Shown here: positions 14,721 to 22,617 of the stretch, piece by piece
How positions within the stretch are numbered: position 1 is the first letter of the stretch
Layout: each line of letters begins with the position of its first letter
Source of the DNA: Bacillota bacterium
GTDB lineage: Bacteria; Bacillota; Clostridia; Saccharofermentanales; DTU023
Length of the DNA stretch: 51,489 nucleotides
NCBI GenBank assembly: GCA_029570375.1
Contig: JAKPXB010000031.1
Coordinates: forward strand, 1 to 51,489
Reading direction: 5' to 3'
Translations under genes and position numbers: made by a program
Notes under the pieces: model-generated
Databases searched by the model: none
What the model saw: only the letters and a program-made list of their open reading frames with translations
What the model was told of the DNA's origin: nothing

Positions 14721-16088
14721 ATGAGATTGAAAACACGCCTGAATGGCGAATCTTATGCATTCAAAGATCTGAAAACATTACTTGCAAAAGCCAACGAACC
14801 TAAAGCAGGAGACAGGCTGCAGGGAATTGCGGCGGAAACAGTCAGCGAACGCGTCGCCGCCAAAATCGTTCTTTCCGAACTGACTATCGGAGACATCACT
14901 GAAAACCCCGTCATACCGTACGAAGAGGATGAGGTAACACGAGTCAACATCGACGGCATGAACAAGAAAAAATACGAAGAAATAAAAGGCTGGACGATCC
15001 GCGAACTGCGCGAATATATCCTAAGCCACAAAACAAGTACAGACGATTTAAGAAGGCTCAGTCCCGGGTTGACAGGCGAGGTAGCCGCCGCTGTCGCCAA
15101 AATAATGTCGGCGATGGATCTTGTCTACGGCGCGCGGAAGATCTACTGCGTAACACGATGCTGTACAGAAATAGGCCAGCCTGGAACCCTTTCGTATCGC
15201 TGTCAGCCGAACAGCCCGACCGACAATCCGCAGACCATTCTGGCAGGCATTATGGAAGGCGTCAGTTACGGATGCGGCGACGCCTGTCTTGGCGTGAATC
15301 CTGTCGAAGATAACGTCGAAAGCACGAGGCGCATCGCGGACGCTGTATTTGATTTCATGTGTAAGCACGATATCCCGACACAGATTGTTGTTCTGTCCCA
15401 TATCACGACGCAGATGGAATCGATGTGCAAGGGAGCTCCTCTCTCAATGCTCTTCCAGTCCATCGCGGGGACCGCTCCCGCGAATGACAACTTCGGCGTA
15501 AGCCGGGACCTGCTTAACGAGGCGTATGCTCTCGCGCGCGAACACTCGCTGGGCACGGGACCTAACCTGCTCTATTTTGAAACAGGTCAGGGGTCCGAGG
15601 TCTCAATCGGAGCGGATTGCGGAGTCGACGAGATGACTCTTGAAGGCCGCACCTATGGTTTCGGCCGTTATTTCCGCCCGTTCATGGTCAACAATGTCAC
15701 CGGTTTCATCGGCCCTGAGACAATCTATGACGGCAAAGAAATGATACGTTCCAACCTGGAGGACCATTTCATGGGGAAACTGATGGGTTTGCCGATGGGC
15801 ATGGCTCCCTGCTACACATCTCACTCTTCCATTGATCAGGACGATCAGGAAATGGGCACGATGCTGCTCAGTCTGGCGGGAGCAAACTACTTCATGGGCG
15901 TCCCGGGCAGCGACGATATTATGCTCTCCTATCAGGATACGAGCTACCATGATGACGCCACTCTGCGCGAGCTTACAGGCCGCCTCCCGGCGCCTGAATT
16001 CCACCGGTGGATGATCAGGATGGGATTGATGGATGAAAAAGGTATTTTGACTGACCGGGCCGGCGACGGTTCCATATTCCTTGTCTGA
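14721..16088 (+). CDS. eutB: Ethanolamine ammonia-lyase large (heavy) subunit
   Basis: 455 residues from the ATG at 14721 (GGGAGG eight bases upstream; upstream in-frame ATGs lack ribosome sites). EutB blocks are clear: MRLKTRLNGESYAFKDLKTL, LSPGLTGEVAAAVAKIMS, GTLSYRCQPNSPTDNP, ILAGIMEGVSYGCGDACLGVNP and LYFETGQGSEVS. Length matches the usual about 453. With EutC and adenosylcobalamin it splits ethanolamine into acetaldehyde and ammonia. eutC follows after 109 bases. No EutA reactivase, microcompartment shell or two-component EutV/W genes occur in the window, so the pair stands alone here. Confidence 0.95.
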   Translation: MRLKTRLNGESYAFKDLKTLLAKANEPKAGDRLQGIAAETVSERVAAKIVLSELTIGDITENPVIPYEEDEVTRVNIDGMNKKKYEEIKGWTIRELREYILSHKTSTDDLRRLSPGLTGEVAAAVAKIMSAMDLVYGARKIYCVTRCCTEIGQPGTLSYRCQPNSPTDNPQTILAGIMEGVSYGCGDACLGVNPVEDNVESTRRIADAVFDFMCKHDIPTQIVVLSHITTQMESMCKGAPLSMLFQSIAGTAPANDNFGVSRDLLNEAYALAREHSLGTGPNLLYFETGQGSEVSIGADCGVDEMTLEGRTYGFGRYFRPFMVNNVTGFIGPETIYDGKEMIRSNLEDHFMGKLMGLPMGMAPCYTSHSSIDQDDQEMGTMLLSLAGANYFMGVPGSDDIMLSYQDTSYHDDATLRELTGRLPAPEFHRWMIRMGLMDEKGILTDRAGDGSIFLV

Positions 16089-16197
16089 CATTTTTCCGGA
16101 AGATGCGGGAACACACAGTCGTGAACGACACGCTAACCGTTGTGTAAATGAAAATCATCCGGACAGGCGTGTCAGGAGAATTATCAGGAGATTAGCG

Positions 16198-17088
16198 ATG
16201 GAAAACGATAAACTGAAAAGAATAATAGCCGATGTCTTATCGGAAGTCATGAGCAGCCGCCAGGCAGGGAATGGTCACGCCTCCGCAGCCGTGTTCAGGA
16301 ACAACTTAAATGCCGCGTGTGATGACGGTGAAGTCCCGGATCTGTCCGCCGTTGACTTCAGCCAGATTCTCGCTACACCCGAACCGGCAAACGGCGAAGC
16401 CTATCTGGAGATCAAACGGACATCCACGGCGCGCGTCGGGACATGGCGCGCAGGACCGCGGTACAGAACAGAGACCTATCTCAGACTTCGCGCAGACCAC
16501 GCGAAGGCGATGGATGCCGTGTTTGAGGATGTCCCGGAGGAACTGATCGATAAACTCAGGCTTCTCAAGGTGACGACGCGCTGCGCCTCAAAGAATGACT
16601 ATCTGACCAGACCTGATCTCGGACGTCAGTTCGACGAAGAGACATCAAGGCTGATCAAAGACAAATGTATTCCTGAAGCGGATGTACAGCTGATTGTGTC
16701 GGACGGACTTTCAAGCACAGCGGTATCGCACAATATCGCGGATGTGTTCCCGGCGATCGTACAGGGGCTGGAGCTCAAACGCATCAAGCTCGGCACGCCG
16801 ATCTTTGTTAAGTACGGGCGCGTCGGCTGCATGGACGCGATCACCGAACTTGTTAAATCCAAAGTCACGGTGATATTGCTCGGAGAGCGCCCCGGTCTCG
16901 CGACAAGTGAATCGCTGTCCGCCTATATGACTTACGGCGGCTTTGTCGGCATCAATGAAGCCGCGCGCACAGTTGTATCAAATATCTACAAAGGCGGAAC
17001 GAATCCGGTCGAAGCGGGAGCCCACATCGCCGATCTGATCGAGCGCATGCTGAGGGAGAAAAAATCAGGTATTGACTTGAGCCGTTAA
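16198..17088 (+). CDS. eutC: Ethanolamine ammonia-lyase small (light) subunit
   Basis: 296 residues from the ATG at 16198 (CAGGAG eight bases upstream). A basic helical N-terminus precedes the conserved core: STARVGTWRAGPRYRTETYLRLRADHA, VSDGLSSTAVSHNIADVFP, GRVGCMDAI, LLGERPGLATSESLSAYMTY and ISNIYKGGTNPVEAGA-type residues (here VVSNIYKGGTNPVEAGAH). EutC contributes most of the cobalamin-binding surface. The stop is six bases from the convergent ogt stop; no hairpin terminator is visible between them. Confidence 0.95.
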   Translation: MENDKLKRIIADVLSEVMSSRQAGNGHASAAVFRNNLNAACDDGEVPDLSAVDFSQILATPEPANGEAYLEIKRTSTARVGTWRAGPRYRTETYLRLRADHAKAMDAVFEDVPEELIDKLRLLKVTTRCASKNDYLTRPDLGRQFDEETSRLIKDKCIPEADVQLIVSDGLSSTAVSHNIADVFPAIVQGLELKRIKLGTPIFVKYGRVGCMDAITELVKSKVTVILLGERPGLATSESLSAYMTYGGFVGINEAARTVVSNIYKGGTNPVEAGAHIADLIERMLREKKSGIDLSR

Positions 17089-17094
17089 CAGTTT

Positions 17095-18144
17095 TTAGCT
17101 GGAGGACAATAGCTTCCACATCTCCATCTGTAGAAGATATTCCTTCACATCAATGCCGCCGGCGAATCCGGTCAGATCGCGGTTCGAACCTATTACACGA
17201 TGGCAGGGAATCAGGATCGGCAGAGGATTAGCGCTAAGCGCCTGTCCGACGGCGCGCGCTAATCTCCCCGCTTTCCGCTGATCCGGCTCAATAAGGCGCG
17301 CGATCTCCGCGTAGGTTTTGACGGATCCAAATGGAATTCTTGCCGTCTCCTCCCAGACACGCTTCTGAAACGGCGTTCCATAAGGTGGCACATAGTCGAT
17401 CACCGGATCGCGCTCTGCATTGAGATAGCGGGTTATTTCCTCACGTGTTTTTGACAGGATAGCCGGTTCGCCGGCCCCGGGAACAATCACGCGCCCCTCA
17501 ACGATTAAACCGTCTGAACCGATAAGCCCCAGCAAGGCGGCTGCCTTTCTCACCGGCTCAACCAGGTGCTCCGCCTTTCCTCTCACAAATTGGATTGTTT
17601 CAATCTTATCTCTTTCCGGGTTAGTCATAAATGCCAGGTATCCGTATGGCCAGCTCATGAACATGACCTGTCTGCGGCTGACTTCCGGAGAGTAGAAGGT
17701 CAGACGCATTACCTGATCCGTCAATGAAAACAATCCATGCTCGCGCCCCTGATGTGCTGTGGACAGATCCTCTGATTGTGATGAAGACAGCGGACTTTCG
17801 CAGATATACATGTCAACTCTGTAAAGATTGTCCTGTTTTTCAAATAGCTGCCGTGAAACTTCACGCGCGATCGCGTCGCCTTCCCGCGCGACGGTTGAAA
17901 GGCAGGCCATTCCCCAACATTCAGATCTGAATGGGTAGAGCACGTGGAGATATCCGATATCCTCGCCGCCTCTCCCGATGATGTAAACATCTGTTTGAGT
18001 CCGGGCAAGCTCCGCGAGCACAGACCGCCATGCTTTAATCGGCCGTGCCGGCGGCGCGCCATCAGCCAGCAAACGGTAACGGGCCGCATCCCGGAGGTGA
18101 CACACTGTAAGTTGGATAGGGCCTACGCTCTTCTGGGCGCTCAT
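17095..18144 (-). CDS. GNAT-like domain fused to methylated-DNA-cysteine S-methyltransferase
   Basis: 349 residues from the ATG at 18144, which lies after the folA stop; a longer frame to 18285 would overlap folA. The C-terminal ~160 residues are a full Ogt/Ada methyltransferase: GTPFQKRVWEETARIPFGSVKTYAEIA, the active-site PCHRV and a closing FAGGIDVKEYLL. It removes methyl groups from O6-methylguanine by suicidal transfer to the cysteine. The N-terminal ~150 residues (IGRGGEDIGYLHVLYPF through RVDMYICES) look like an acetyltransferase-type fold but lack a clear acetyl-CoA motif. The fusion is unusual. It is third after thyA and folA. Confidence 0.8.
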   Translation of the reverse strand: MSAQKSVGPIQLTVCHLRDAARYRLLADGAPPARPIKAWRSVLAELARTQTDVYIIGRGGEDIGYLHVLYPFRSECWGMACLSTVAREGDAIAREVSRQLFEKQDNLYRVDMYICESPLSSSQSEDLSTAHQGREHGLFSLTDQVMRLTFYSPEVSRRQVMFMSWPYGYLAFMTNPERDKIETIQFVRGKAEHLVEPVRKAAALLGLIGSDGLIVEGRVIVPGAGEPAILSKTREEITRYLNAERDPVIDYVPPYGTPFQKRVWEETARIPFGSVKTYAEIARLIEPDQRKAGRLARAVGQALSANPLPILIPCHRVIGSNRDLTGFAGGIDVKEYLLQMEMWKLLSSS

Positions 18145-18197
18145 GGAAAACCTGCTTTCATCTTCTTCGCGTAAGCTTCTGCCGGCATCGAGCGTCG

Positions 18198-18710
18198 CTA
18201 GGCGATCCCCTGCCGCTCGTAAGTCATGTAACGGAAGCGCACGCCATTCTCTTCCAGCCATTGACCGCAGGAGACGAGATTCCATTCCGGCAAGGAATCC
18301 AGATCCGGAAACCAGCAGTCCGCGTCATAGGAATCATCGAACCTCGTGACGAGTACTCTGTCACAGTAAGGAAGCAATTGCCTGTATACCATGCCCCCGC
18401 CGATCACGATGAAATCGCTATCGTGGTACCCTTCCTGTTTCAAAGCGCGGAGGCGCTGCAGAAGTCCGTCCAGGCTGCTGATATACTCGCATCCCGGTTC
18501 CCCCGTCTCTTTTCGCGTTCTCAATACAAGATTGATACGATCCGGGAGAGGTTTTTTCCCGGGGAAAGTATCGAGCGTCTGGCGCCCGTAAATAACGACT
18601 TTCCCCCTTGTAAGCGCTCTGAAACGCCGAAGATCTGAACTGATTCGATGCTGGAGATGTCCGCCGCATCCAATACCCCAATCCGCGTCACAAGCTACGA
18701 TAGCGATCAT
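18198..18710 (-). CDS. folA: Dihydrofolate reductase
   Basis: 170 residues. The DHFR framework is clear: MIAIVACDADWGIG, SSDLRRF with the catalytic acidic residue, VVIYGRQTLDTFPGKKPLPDR and FIVIGGGMVYRQLLPYCDRVLVTR (the GGxxxY cofactor motif). It regenerates tetrahydrofolate used by the thymidylate synthase encoded just upstream. The usual LPW of the substrate loop reads LQH here, which could change inhibitor or substrate binding. It is transcribed with thyA. Confidence 0.92.
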   Translation of the reverse strand: MIAIVACDADWGIGCGGHLQHRISSDLRRFRALTRGKVVIYGRQTLDTFPGKKPLPDRINLVLRTRKETGEPGCEYISSLDGLLQRLRALKQEGYHDSDFIVIGGGMVYRQLLPYCDRVLVTRFDDSYDADCWFPDLDSLPEWNLVSCGQWLEENGVRFRYMTYERQGIA

Positions 18711-18761
18711 TCAGCGCTCACCTGCCGTTCTTTTATATCTTTCTGCCCGGCGCGGTCGTTA

Positions 18762-19595
18762 TCATGTAGCAACCGGAATTCCTTTAATTGTATCGCCGTA
18801 TTCATATCCCTCAAACACGAAACTGGATACCTTGAAGTCATAGAAATCTTTCACGTCCGGATCGACCATGAGTTTCGGCGCACTGTATGCGGGGCGCTCA
18901 ATCAGCTCCCTGACGATCGGTATGTGACGGTCGTAAATATGAGCGTCGGCGATGACATGCACGAACTCGCCCGCTTCAAGGCCGGACACCTGCGCAAACA
19001 TGATCAGAAGTATTGAGTACTGGACGACATTCCAGTTGTTGGCTACAAGCATATCATTCGACCGCTGATTCAGAATTCCGTTCAGCTTGTTTCCGGTCAC
19101 ATTAAAAGTCATGCTGTACGCGCACGGATAGAGCGCCATTTCATGGAGATCAGAGAAATTGTACAGATTCGTGATCATCCGCCTTGACGATGGGTGGTGT
19201 TTCAACTCGTACAACACCCGGTCAACCTGATCGAACTCCCCTTCCGGAAACTGATATTTCTGCGCCAGCTGGTAACCATAGGCTTTGCCGATAGTTCCAT
19301 CTTCAAGGCACCATTGATCCCAGATGCGGGAAGAGAGTTCGCAGACGCGGTTGGATTTTTTCTGCCAGATCCACAGGATCTCATCAATCGCGTTCTTGTA
19401 ATACATTCTTCTCAGCGTAGTAATCGGGAACTCCTCCGCCAGATTGTAGCGGTTGATGATGCCGAAACGCTTCAATGTGTGGGCGGGCGATCCGTCGTCA
19501 TCCCAGCGAGGGCGGACCTCAGAGCCTTCATCACTATACCCATTGTCCAGAATATCGCGGCAGTTCGCGCGGAAGACTTCATCACAGTAACTCAT
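18762..19595 (-). CDS. thyA: Thymidylate synthase (ThyA, Bacillus/phi3T type)
   Basis: 277 residues from the ATG at 19595 (GGAGGG five bases upstream; a TTG at 19607 would swallow the ribosome site). The sequence follows the B. subtilis ThyA/phage phi3T subfamily: VRPRWDDDGSPAHTL, ILWIWQKKSN, IWDQWCLEDGTIGKAYGYQL, HPSSRRMI, the nucleophile cysteine in LYPCAYS, QRSNDM and DAHIYDRH. In E. coli-type enzymes the cysteine is followed by histidine; here it is alanine. It methylates dUMP with methylene-tetrahydrofolate. folA is 51 bases downstream, so the dTMP/folate cycle is encoded as a unit. Confidence 0.94.
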   Translation of the reverse strand: MSYCDEVFRANCRDILDNGYSDEGSEVRPRWDDDGSPAHTLKRFGIINRYNLAEEFPITTLRRMYYKNAIDEILWIWQKKSNRVCELSSRIWDQWCLEDGTIGKAYGYQLAQKYQFPEGEFDQVDRVLYELKHHPSSRRMITNLYNFSDLHEMALYPCAYSMTFNVTGNKLNGILNQRSNDMLVANNWNVVQYSILLIMFAQVSGLEAGEFVHVIADAHIYDRHIPIVRELIERPAYSAPKLMVDPDVKDFYDFKVSSFVFEGYEYGDTIKGIPVAT

Positions 19596-19723
19596 TGAAC
19601 CCTCCAATACGCAGATTGATTCACTTCAGTTTAGCACAGATCGGCGCCCCCTCTGAAAAAAGAAAACAGGAGAATTGCGTGCAAGTCCATTCGAAAGGCT
19701 GATTCCCGATTATCTACGGGCGA

Positions 19724-19749
19724 GAAAAAGAGGCGCGGATCGCGCCTCT
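19724..19749 (-). terminator. Terminator of tRNA-Pro
   Basis: Minus-strand 9-bp stem AGAGGCGCG/CGCGCCTCT (19741-19749 with 19729-19737), three-base loop, then TTTTTCT. Strong intrinsic terminator six bases after the tRNA. Confidence 0.93.
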
Positions 19750-19754
19750 GTTAA

Positions 19755-19830
19755 TGGTCGGAGTGACAAGACTTGAACTTGCGGCCTCTTGGTCCCGAAC
19801 CAAGCGCTCTACCACCTGAGCCACACCCCG
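19755..19830 (-). tRNA. tRNA-Pro (anticodon CGG)
   Basis: Minus-strand 76-base cloverleaf: acceptor CGGGGTG/CACTCCG (one G-U), D-arm GGCTCAGGTGGTAGAGC, anticodon loop TTCGGGA, T-arm AAGTTCAAGTCTT, encoded CCA. Single-gene unit with its own promoter and terminator. Confidence 0.96.
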
Positions 19831-19842
19831 ATTACCTTTGAG

Positions 19843-19871
19843 ATTCTACTTTGAAAGTTGAAAAATGTCAA
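19843..19871 (-). promoter_or_regulatory. Promoter of tRNA-Pro
   Basis: Minus-strand TTGACA (19866-19871), 17 bases, TAGAAT (19843-19848), 12 bases before the mature tRNA 5' end. Confidence 0.9.
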
Positions 19872-19969
19872 ATACTCTTCATTTTTGCTTCGTCACCACA
19901 TGCTTTGTCAGTTTTTTTCAGTATGCAGCTGGAGTTCAACGCGAAGCCATTCCGCCTATTGCCATCATT

Positions 19970-20623
19970 CTAAGGAGACGTGATTACGAGGCGGTCTTTC
20001 AACCGCGCGAATTTCCCTTCCTTGATCCCGGGTATCCGCATCAGATCTTCGACTGATTTGAACGGTCCGTTTGCGTCGCGAAAAGAGACAATAGCCTCTG
20101 CTGTCGCCGGCCCTACGCCGGGCAGTGATTCAAGATCTTCACGCGTCGCTCGGTTTAGATCAATTATTTTATCGGCAGTCCGCGTATCTTCCTGCCGCTG
20201 GACAGGATTCTGGTTTAACGCCTCCCCTTTGCTGGGGACATATATTTTCATGTGGGCTGTCAGAAGCATGGCGAGATTGAAGCCGGACTGCTCGGCATCA
20301 CGGGTAAAGCCGCCGGCGGTCCGGACAAGTTCAAACAGGAGTGTCTCTTCAGGCACAAAATAGACTCCCGGTTTGTCAATCGCGCCATCGATATGAACAG
20401 GAATTAGTTTGAGGGTGGTTGTTGTATGGGGTATGCTATCTGTCGTTGCGATCTCCCCGGAATTCCCTGTTGTGAGAATAAAACCCTGCCCCGAAGGTCT
20501 ACGGGCTGTAATAACAAGGACAACGGCCGACAGAATGATAATAGAAGATATTAAGAAAACAGGTGTTCCGACTGTCCTTCCCCTCCTCGTGGCAGACCGG
20601 TTTCCGAGATCGCGGCGGTTCAT
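19970..20623 (-). CDS. comEA: ComEA-like DNA-binding competence protein
   Basis: 217 residues. One N-terminal membrane segment (about 20-42), an SLBB-type domain (about 73-132: LIPVHIDGAIDKPGVYFVPEE, LFELVRTAGGF) and a C-terminal double helix-hairpin-helix (IDLNRATREDLESLPGVGPATAEAIVSFR, then FKSVEDLMRIPGIKEGKF). ComEA is the membrane-anchored receptor that binds incoming double-stranded DNA during transformation. AAGGAGG lies eight bases before the ATG. comEB and comEC, its usual partners, are not in the window. Confidence 0.92.
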   Translation of the reverse strand: MNRRDLGNRSATRRGRTVGTPVFLISSIIILSAVVLVITARRPSGQGFILTTGNSGEIATTDSIPHTTTTLKLIPVHIDGAIDKPGVYFVPEETLLFELVRTAGGFTRDAEQSGFNLAMLLTAHMKIYVPSKGEALNQNPVQRQEDTRTADKIIDLNRATREDLESLPGVGPATAEAIVSFRDANGPFKSVEDLMRIPGIKEGKFARLKDRLVITSP

Positions 20624-20737
20624 CCCTCTGTCCTCCTTCCCAGAGCTATACTAACAGTACGCCTGCAGGGGTCGGACAGACTCTTCTGCTCTGGTCTGCC
20701 CTTGCCGTCCGCATTGGCAGAAAAGATGAGAAGCAGG

Positions 20738-20780
20738 AGGGACGGTTCTTATATGCCAATGACACACAAGAACCGTCCCT
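20738..20780. repeat. REP-like palindromic element, copy 1
   Basis: Perfect 13-bp inverted repeat AGGGACGGTTCTT (20738-20750) and AAGAACCGTCCCT (20768-20780) around a 17-base centre. It lies between rsfS and comEA. The same GGGACGGTTCT arm flanks a second element at 35374-35417. On the plus strand it is followed by TTTTG, so it could terminate transcripts. The arm sequence resembles palindromes mobilised by RAYT (REP-associated tyrosine transposase) in other Bacillota; no such transposase is in the window. Confidence 0.75.
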
Positions 20781-20804
20781 TTTGTTTATTGTGAACTGCA
20801 CCGG

Positions 20805-21221
20805 TCAACGGTGTGTGTCAACTCTCCACAAACTCTCAAGATTGTAAAATTGGCGGTCTTCCTCGAGCATCAAATGCACGACAATATCACCGTAATCGAG
20901 AAGAACCCAGTTGCGCGATTCCAGACCCTCCGTGTGATTCGGCCGAAGATCGTGGACTTCTTTCAGTTTTTCTTCAACGTAATCCGCCAAGGTTTTGATA
21001 TGCGTGCTCGACGTCCCCGTCGCCACGACAAATATATCGGCAAGCGTCGTTTTCGCCGTCACTTTCATCACGTCGACATTGATCGCTTTTTTCTCTTCCA
21101 ACGCGTTGACAACAATGGCTGTCAGCTGATCTGCCTCGTCAAGTTTCATTCTTTCGGCGTGTTCCTCAGCAGATTGTTCATCCGCCGGCTGGTCCTTTTT
21201 CAATGCATCGTTTTCTTTCAA
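20805..21221 (-). CDS. rsfS: Ribosomal silencing factor RsfS
   Basis: 138 residues from a TTG at 21221 with GGGAGG five bases upstream. A longer in-frame ATG at 21302 lacks a ribosome site. After a lysine/glutamate-rich N-terminus the RsfS core is typical: LTAIVVNALEEKKAINVDVMKV, DIFVVATGTSSTHIKTLADYVEEKLKE, and NWVLLDYGDIVVHLMLEEDRQFYNLESLW. RsfS binds L14 on the large subunit and blocks subunit joining when nutrients are short. nadD-yqeK upstream is its usual neighbour. Confidence 0.92.
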   Translation of the reverse strand: MKENDALKKDQPADEQSAEEHAERMKLDEADQLTAIVVNALEEKKAINVDVMKVTAKTTLADIFVVATGTSSTHIKTLADYVEEKLKEVHDLRPNHTEGLESRNWVLLDYGDIVVHLMLEEDRQFYNLESLWRVDTHR

Positions 21222-21390
21222 TCGAACCTCCCTGTTTTCTCTTTTCTCATTCGGTATATCCATCGCTGCCGATATTCCCTTGTGACAGGGATATCCCGCC
21301 ACGCTTTATTCATCATCGGCATGACGCGCACATTAACGCTGTCAGTACCAACTATACCATGATAAACGCCATGACCCGGCCCTTCTCCCG

Positions 21391-22617
21391 CTAATACAAG
21401 CTTGAATCTCCCGCGTATTCCCGGTAAGCGGCAAGGCTTATGGGATTCAATGCAATGCCTTCTCTCACCAGCGCGTTAAAAACCTCTCGGAGACAGCATG
21501 CCATGGCCGCCCTCAATTCCCCGCCTTCCGCCAGTGCGCGTATCGGTTCCAACCGGCAAAAAGTCCTGTCATACGCAATCTTATCAGACAGAAAAAGAAT
21601 CTGTTCAAGAGACGACATGCCGGGACGGGCTGTCGAATGAAACGCGATCGCGTTCAGAAATTCCTCATCCCTGCTATCATCAAAGGTCGAAATGATCTCT
21701 GCCGCGGCCGGTCCGTGCAGCAGTTCTTCGGAAAAAGCGGCAAGCATCACGTCGTCTTTTAAAAAGGCGCCGGCCAGTTCTCTCTGTTCTCTCAGGGGAA
21801 GCTGTTTCGCCAGATCATGCAGAAGCCCGCATTCCATTGCTCTCGCGATATCCACCCCCGTTAATGAAGCAAGATAGCCGGCGTATTGGGCGACAGAAGC
21901 AGAATGAACGCGGCGCTCCTGTGAAAGATACGGCCAGCTCAGACCCTCCATCTCAATCAGGTGTGACCACTTTTCAGCGGAAATCGACGAGTAAACAGAT
22001 GAAAAAGTATACAGGTGGTGGCGTTGAATGAGTGACTCAACCTGCGCAGGACATTGTCCGTTCAAAGCCTGGCCCTTCTCAATGCGCGCTCTCAGGTCGC
22101 TCGATGCGAGCGTCAGCGGGGGCATATCAAAGAATACGACACGCGCCCCACATCTTTTTTGGAGTTCTTTCGCTTTTGCCTGCATGTCGCCGGAGTGATC
22201 GCTTCCCCGTCTGACGACCGCCAGAGTCGCTTCACGGAGAAGATCCCTGACGCGGAACCATGAATCGATACTGGATAAAACATCCGATCCCGCGAGTATA
22301 TATATTATCTCCGGATCGAATTGTTCCTTCAGCCGCAGCACCGTCTCGTATGTGTAATCGACACCGGGCGTGCTGATTTCATCGTCCGAAACAATAGCCC
22401 CCTCTATTCCCTCCACACCGAGACGAGCCATCTCGAAGCGGAAAGCGGCAGGGCTGATGCGCCTGTTTTTGTGAGGTGCCTGTCCCAGAGGCATGACAAA
22501 AACGCAGTCGACAGGAAGCTGGGACAGCGCGCTCCTTACGACCTCTCTGTGCGCGTTGTGAAAAGGGTCAAAAGTACCGCCGTAAAGCGCAATACGTTTC
22601 GCTGGCGTTTCCATCAT
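21391..22617 (-). CDS. nadD: NadD-YqeK fusion: nicotinate-nucleotide adenylyltransferase plus HD-domain phosphohydrolase
   Basis: 408 residues. The N-terminal ~200 are NadD: GGTFDPFHNAH (the HxGH-type nucleotidyl-transfer site), VMPLGQAPHK, YILAGSDVLSSIDSW and SSDLRARIEKG. It makes NaAD from NaMN and ATP. From about residue 215 a complete YqeK-type HD domain follows: RRVHSASVAQYAGYL, GLLHDLAKQLP, the AFHSTARPGM histidine and LSDKIAYDR. YqeK proteins cleave diadenosine tetraphosphate. The two are separate adjacent genes in most Bacillota. The ATG overlaps the prfB stop. All HD ligands appear intact, so both halves should be active. Confidence 0.93.
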   Translation of the reverse strand: MMETPAKRIALYGGTFDPFHNAHREVVRSALSQLPVDCVFVMPLGQAPHKNRRISPAAFRFEMARLGVEGIEGAIVSDDEISTPGVDYTYETVLRLKEQFDPEIIYILAGSDVLSSIDSWFRVRDLLREATLAVVRRGSDHSGDMQAKAKELQKRCGARVVFFDMPPLTLASSDLRARIEKGQALNGQCPAQVESLIQRHHLYTFSSVYSSISAEKWSHLIEMEGLSWPYLSQERRVHSASVAQYAGYLASLTGVDIARAMECGLLHDLAKQLPLREQRELAGAFLKDDVMLAAFSEELLHGPAAAEIISTFDDSRDEEFLNAIAFHSTARPGMSSLEQILFLSDKIAYDRTFCRLEPIRALAEGGELRAAMACCLREVFNALVREGIALNPISLAAYREYAGDSSLY

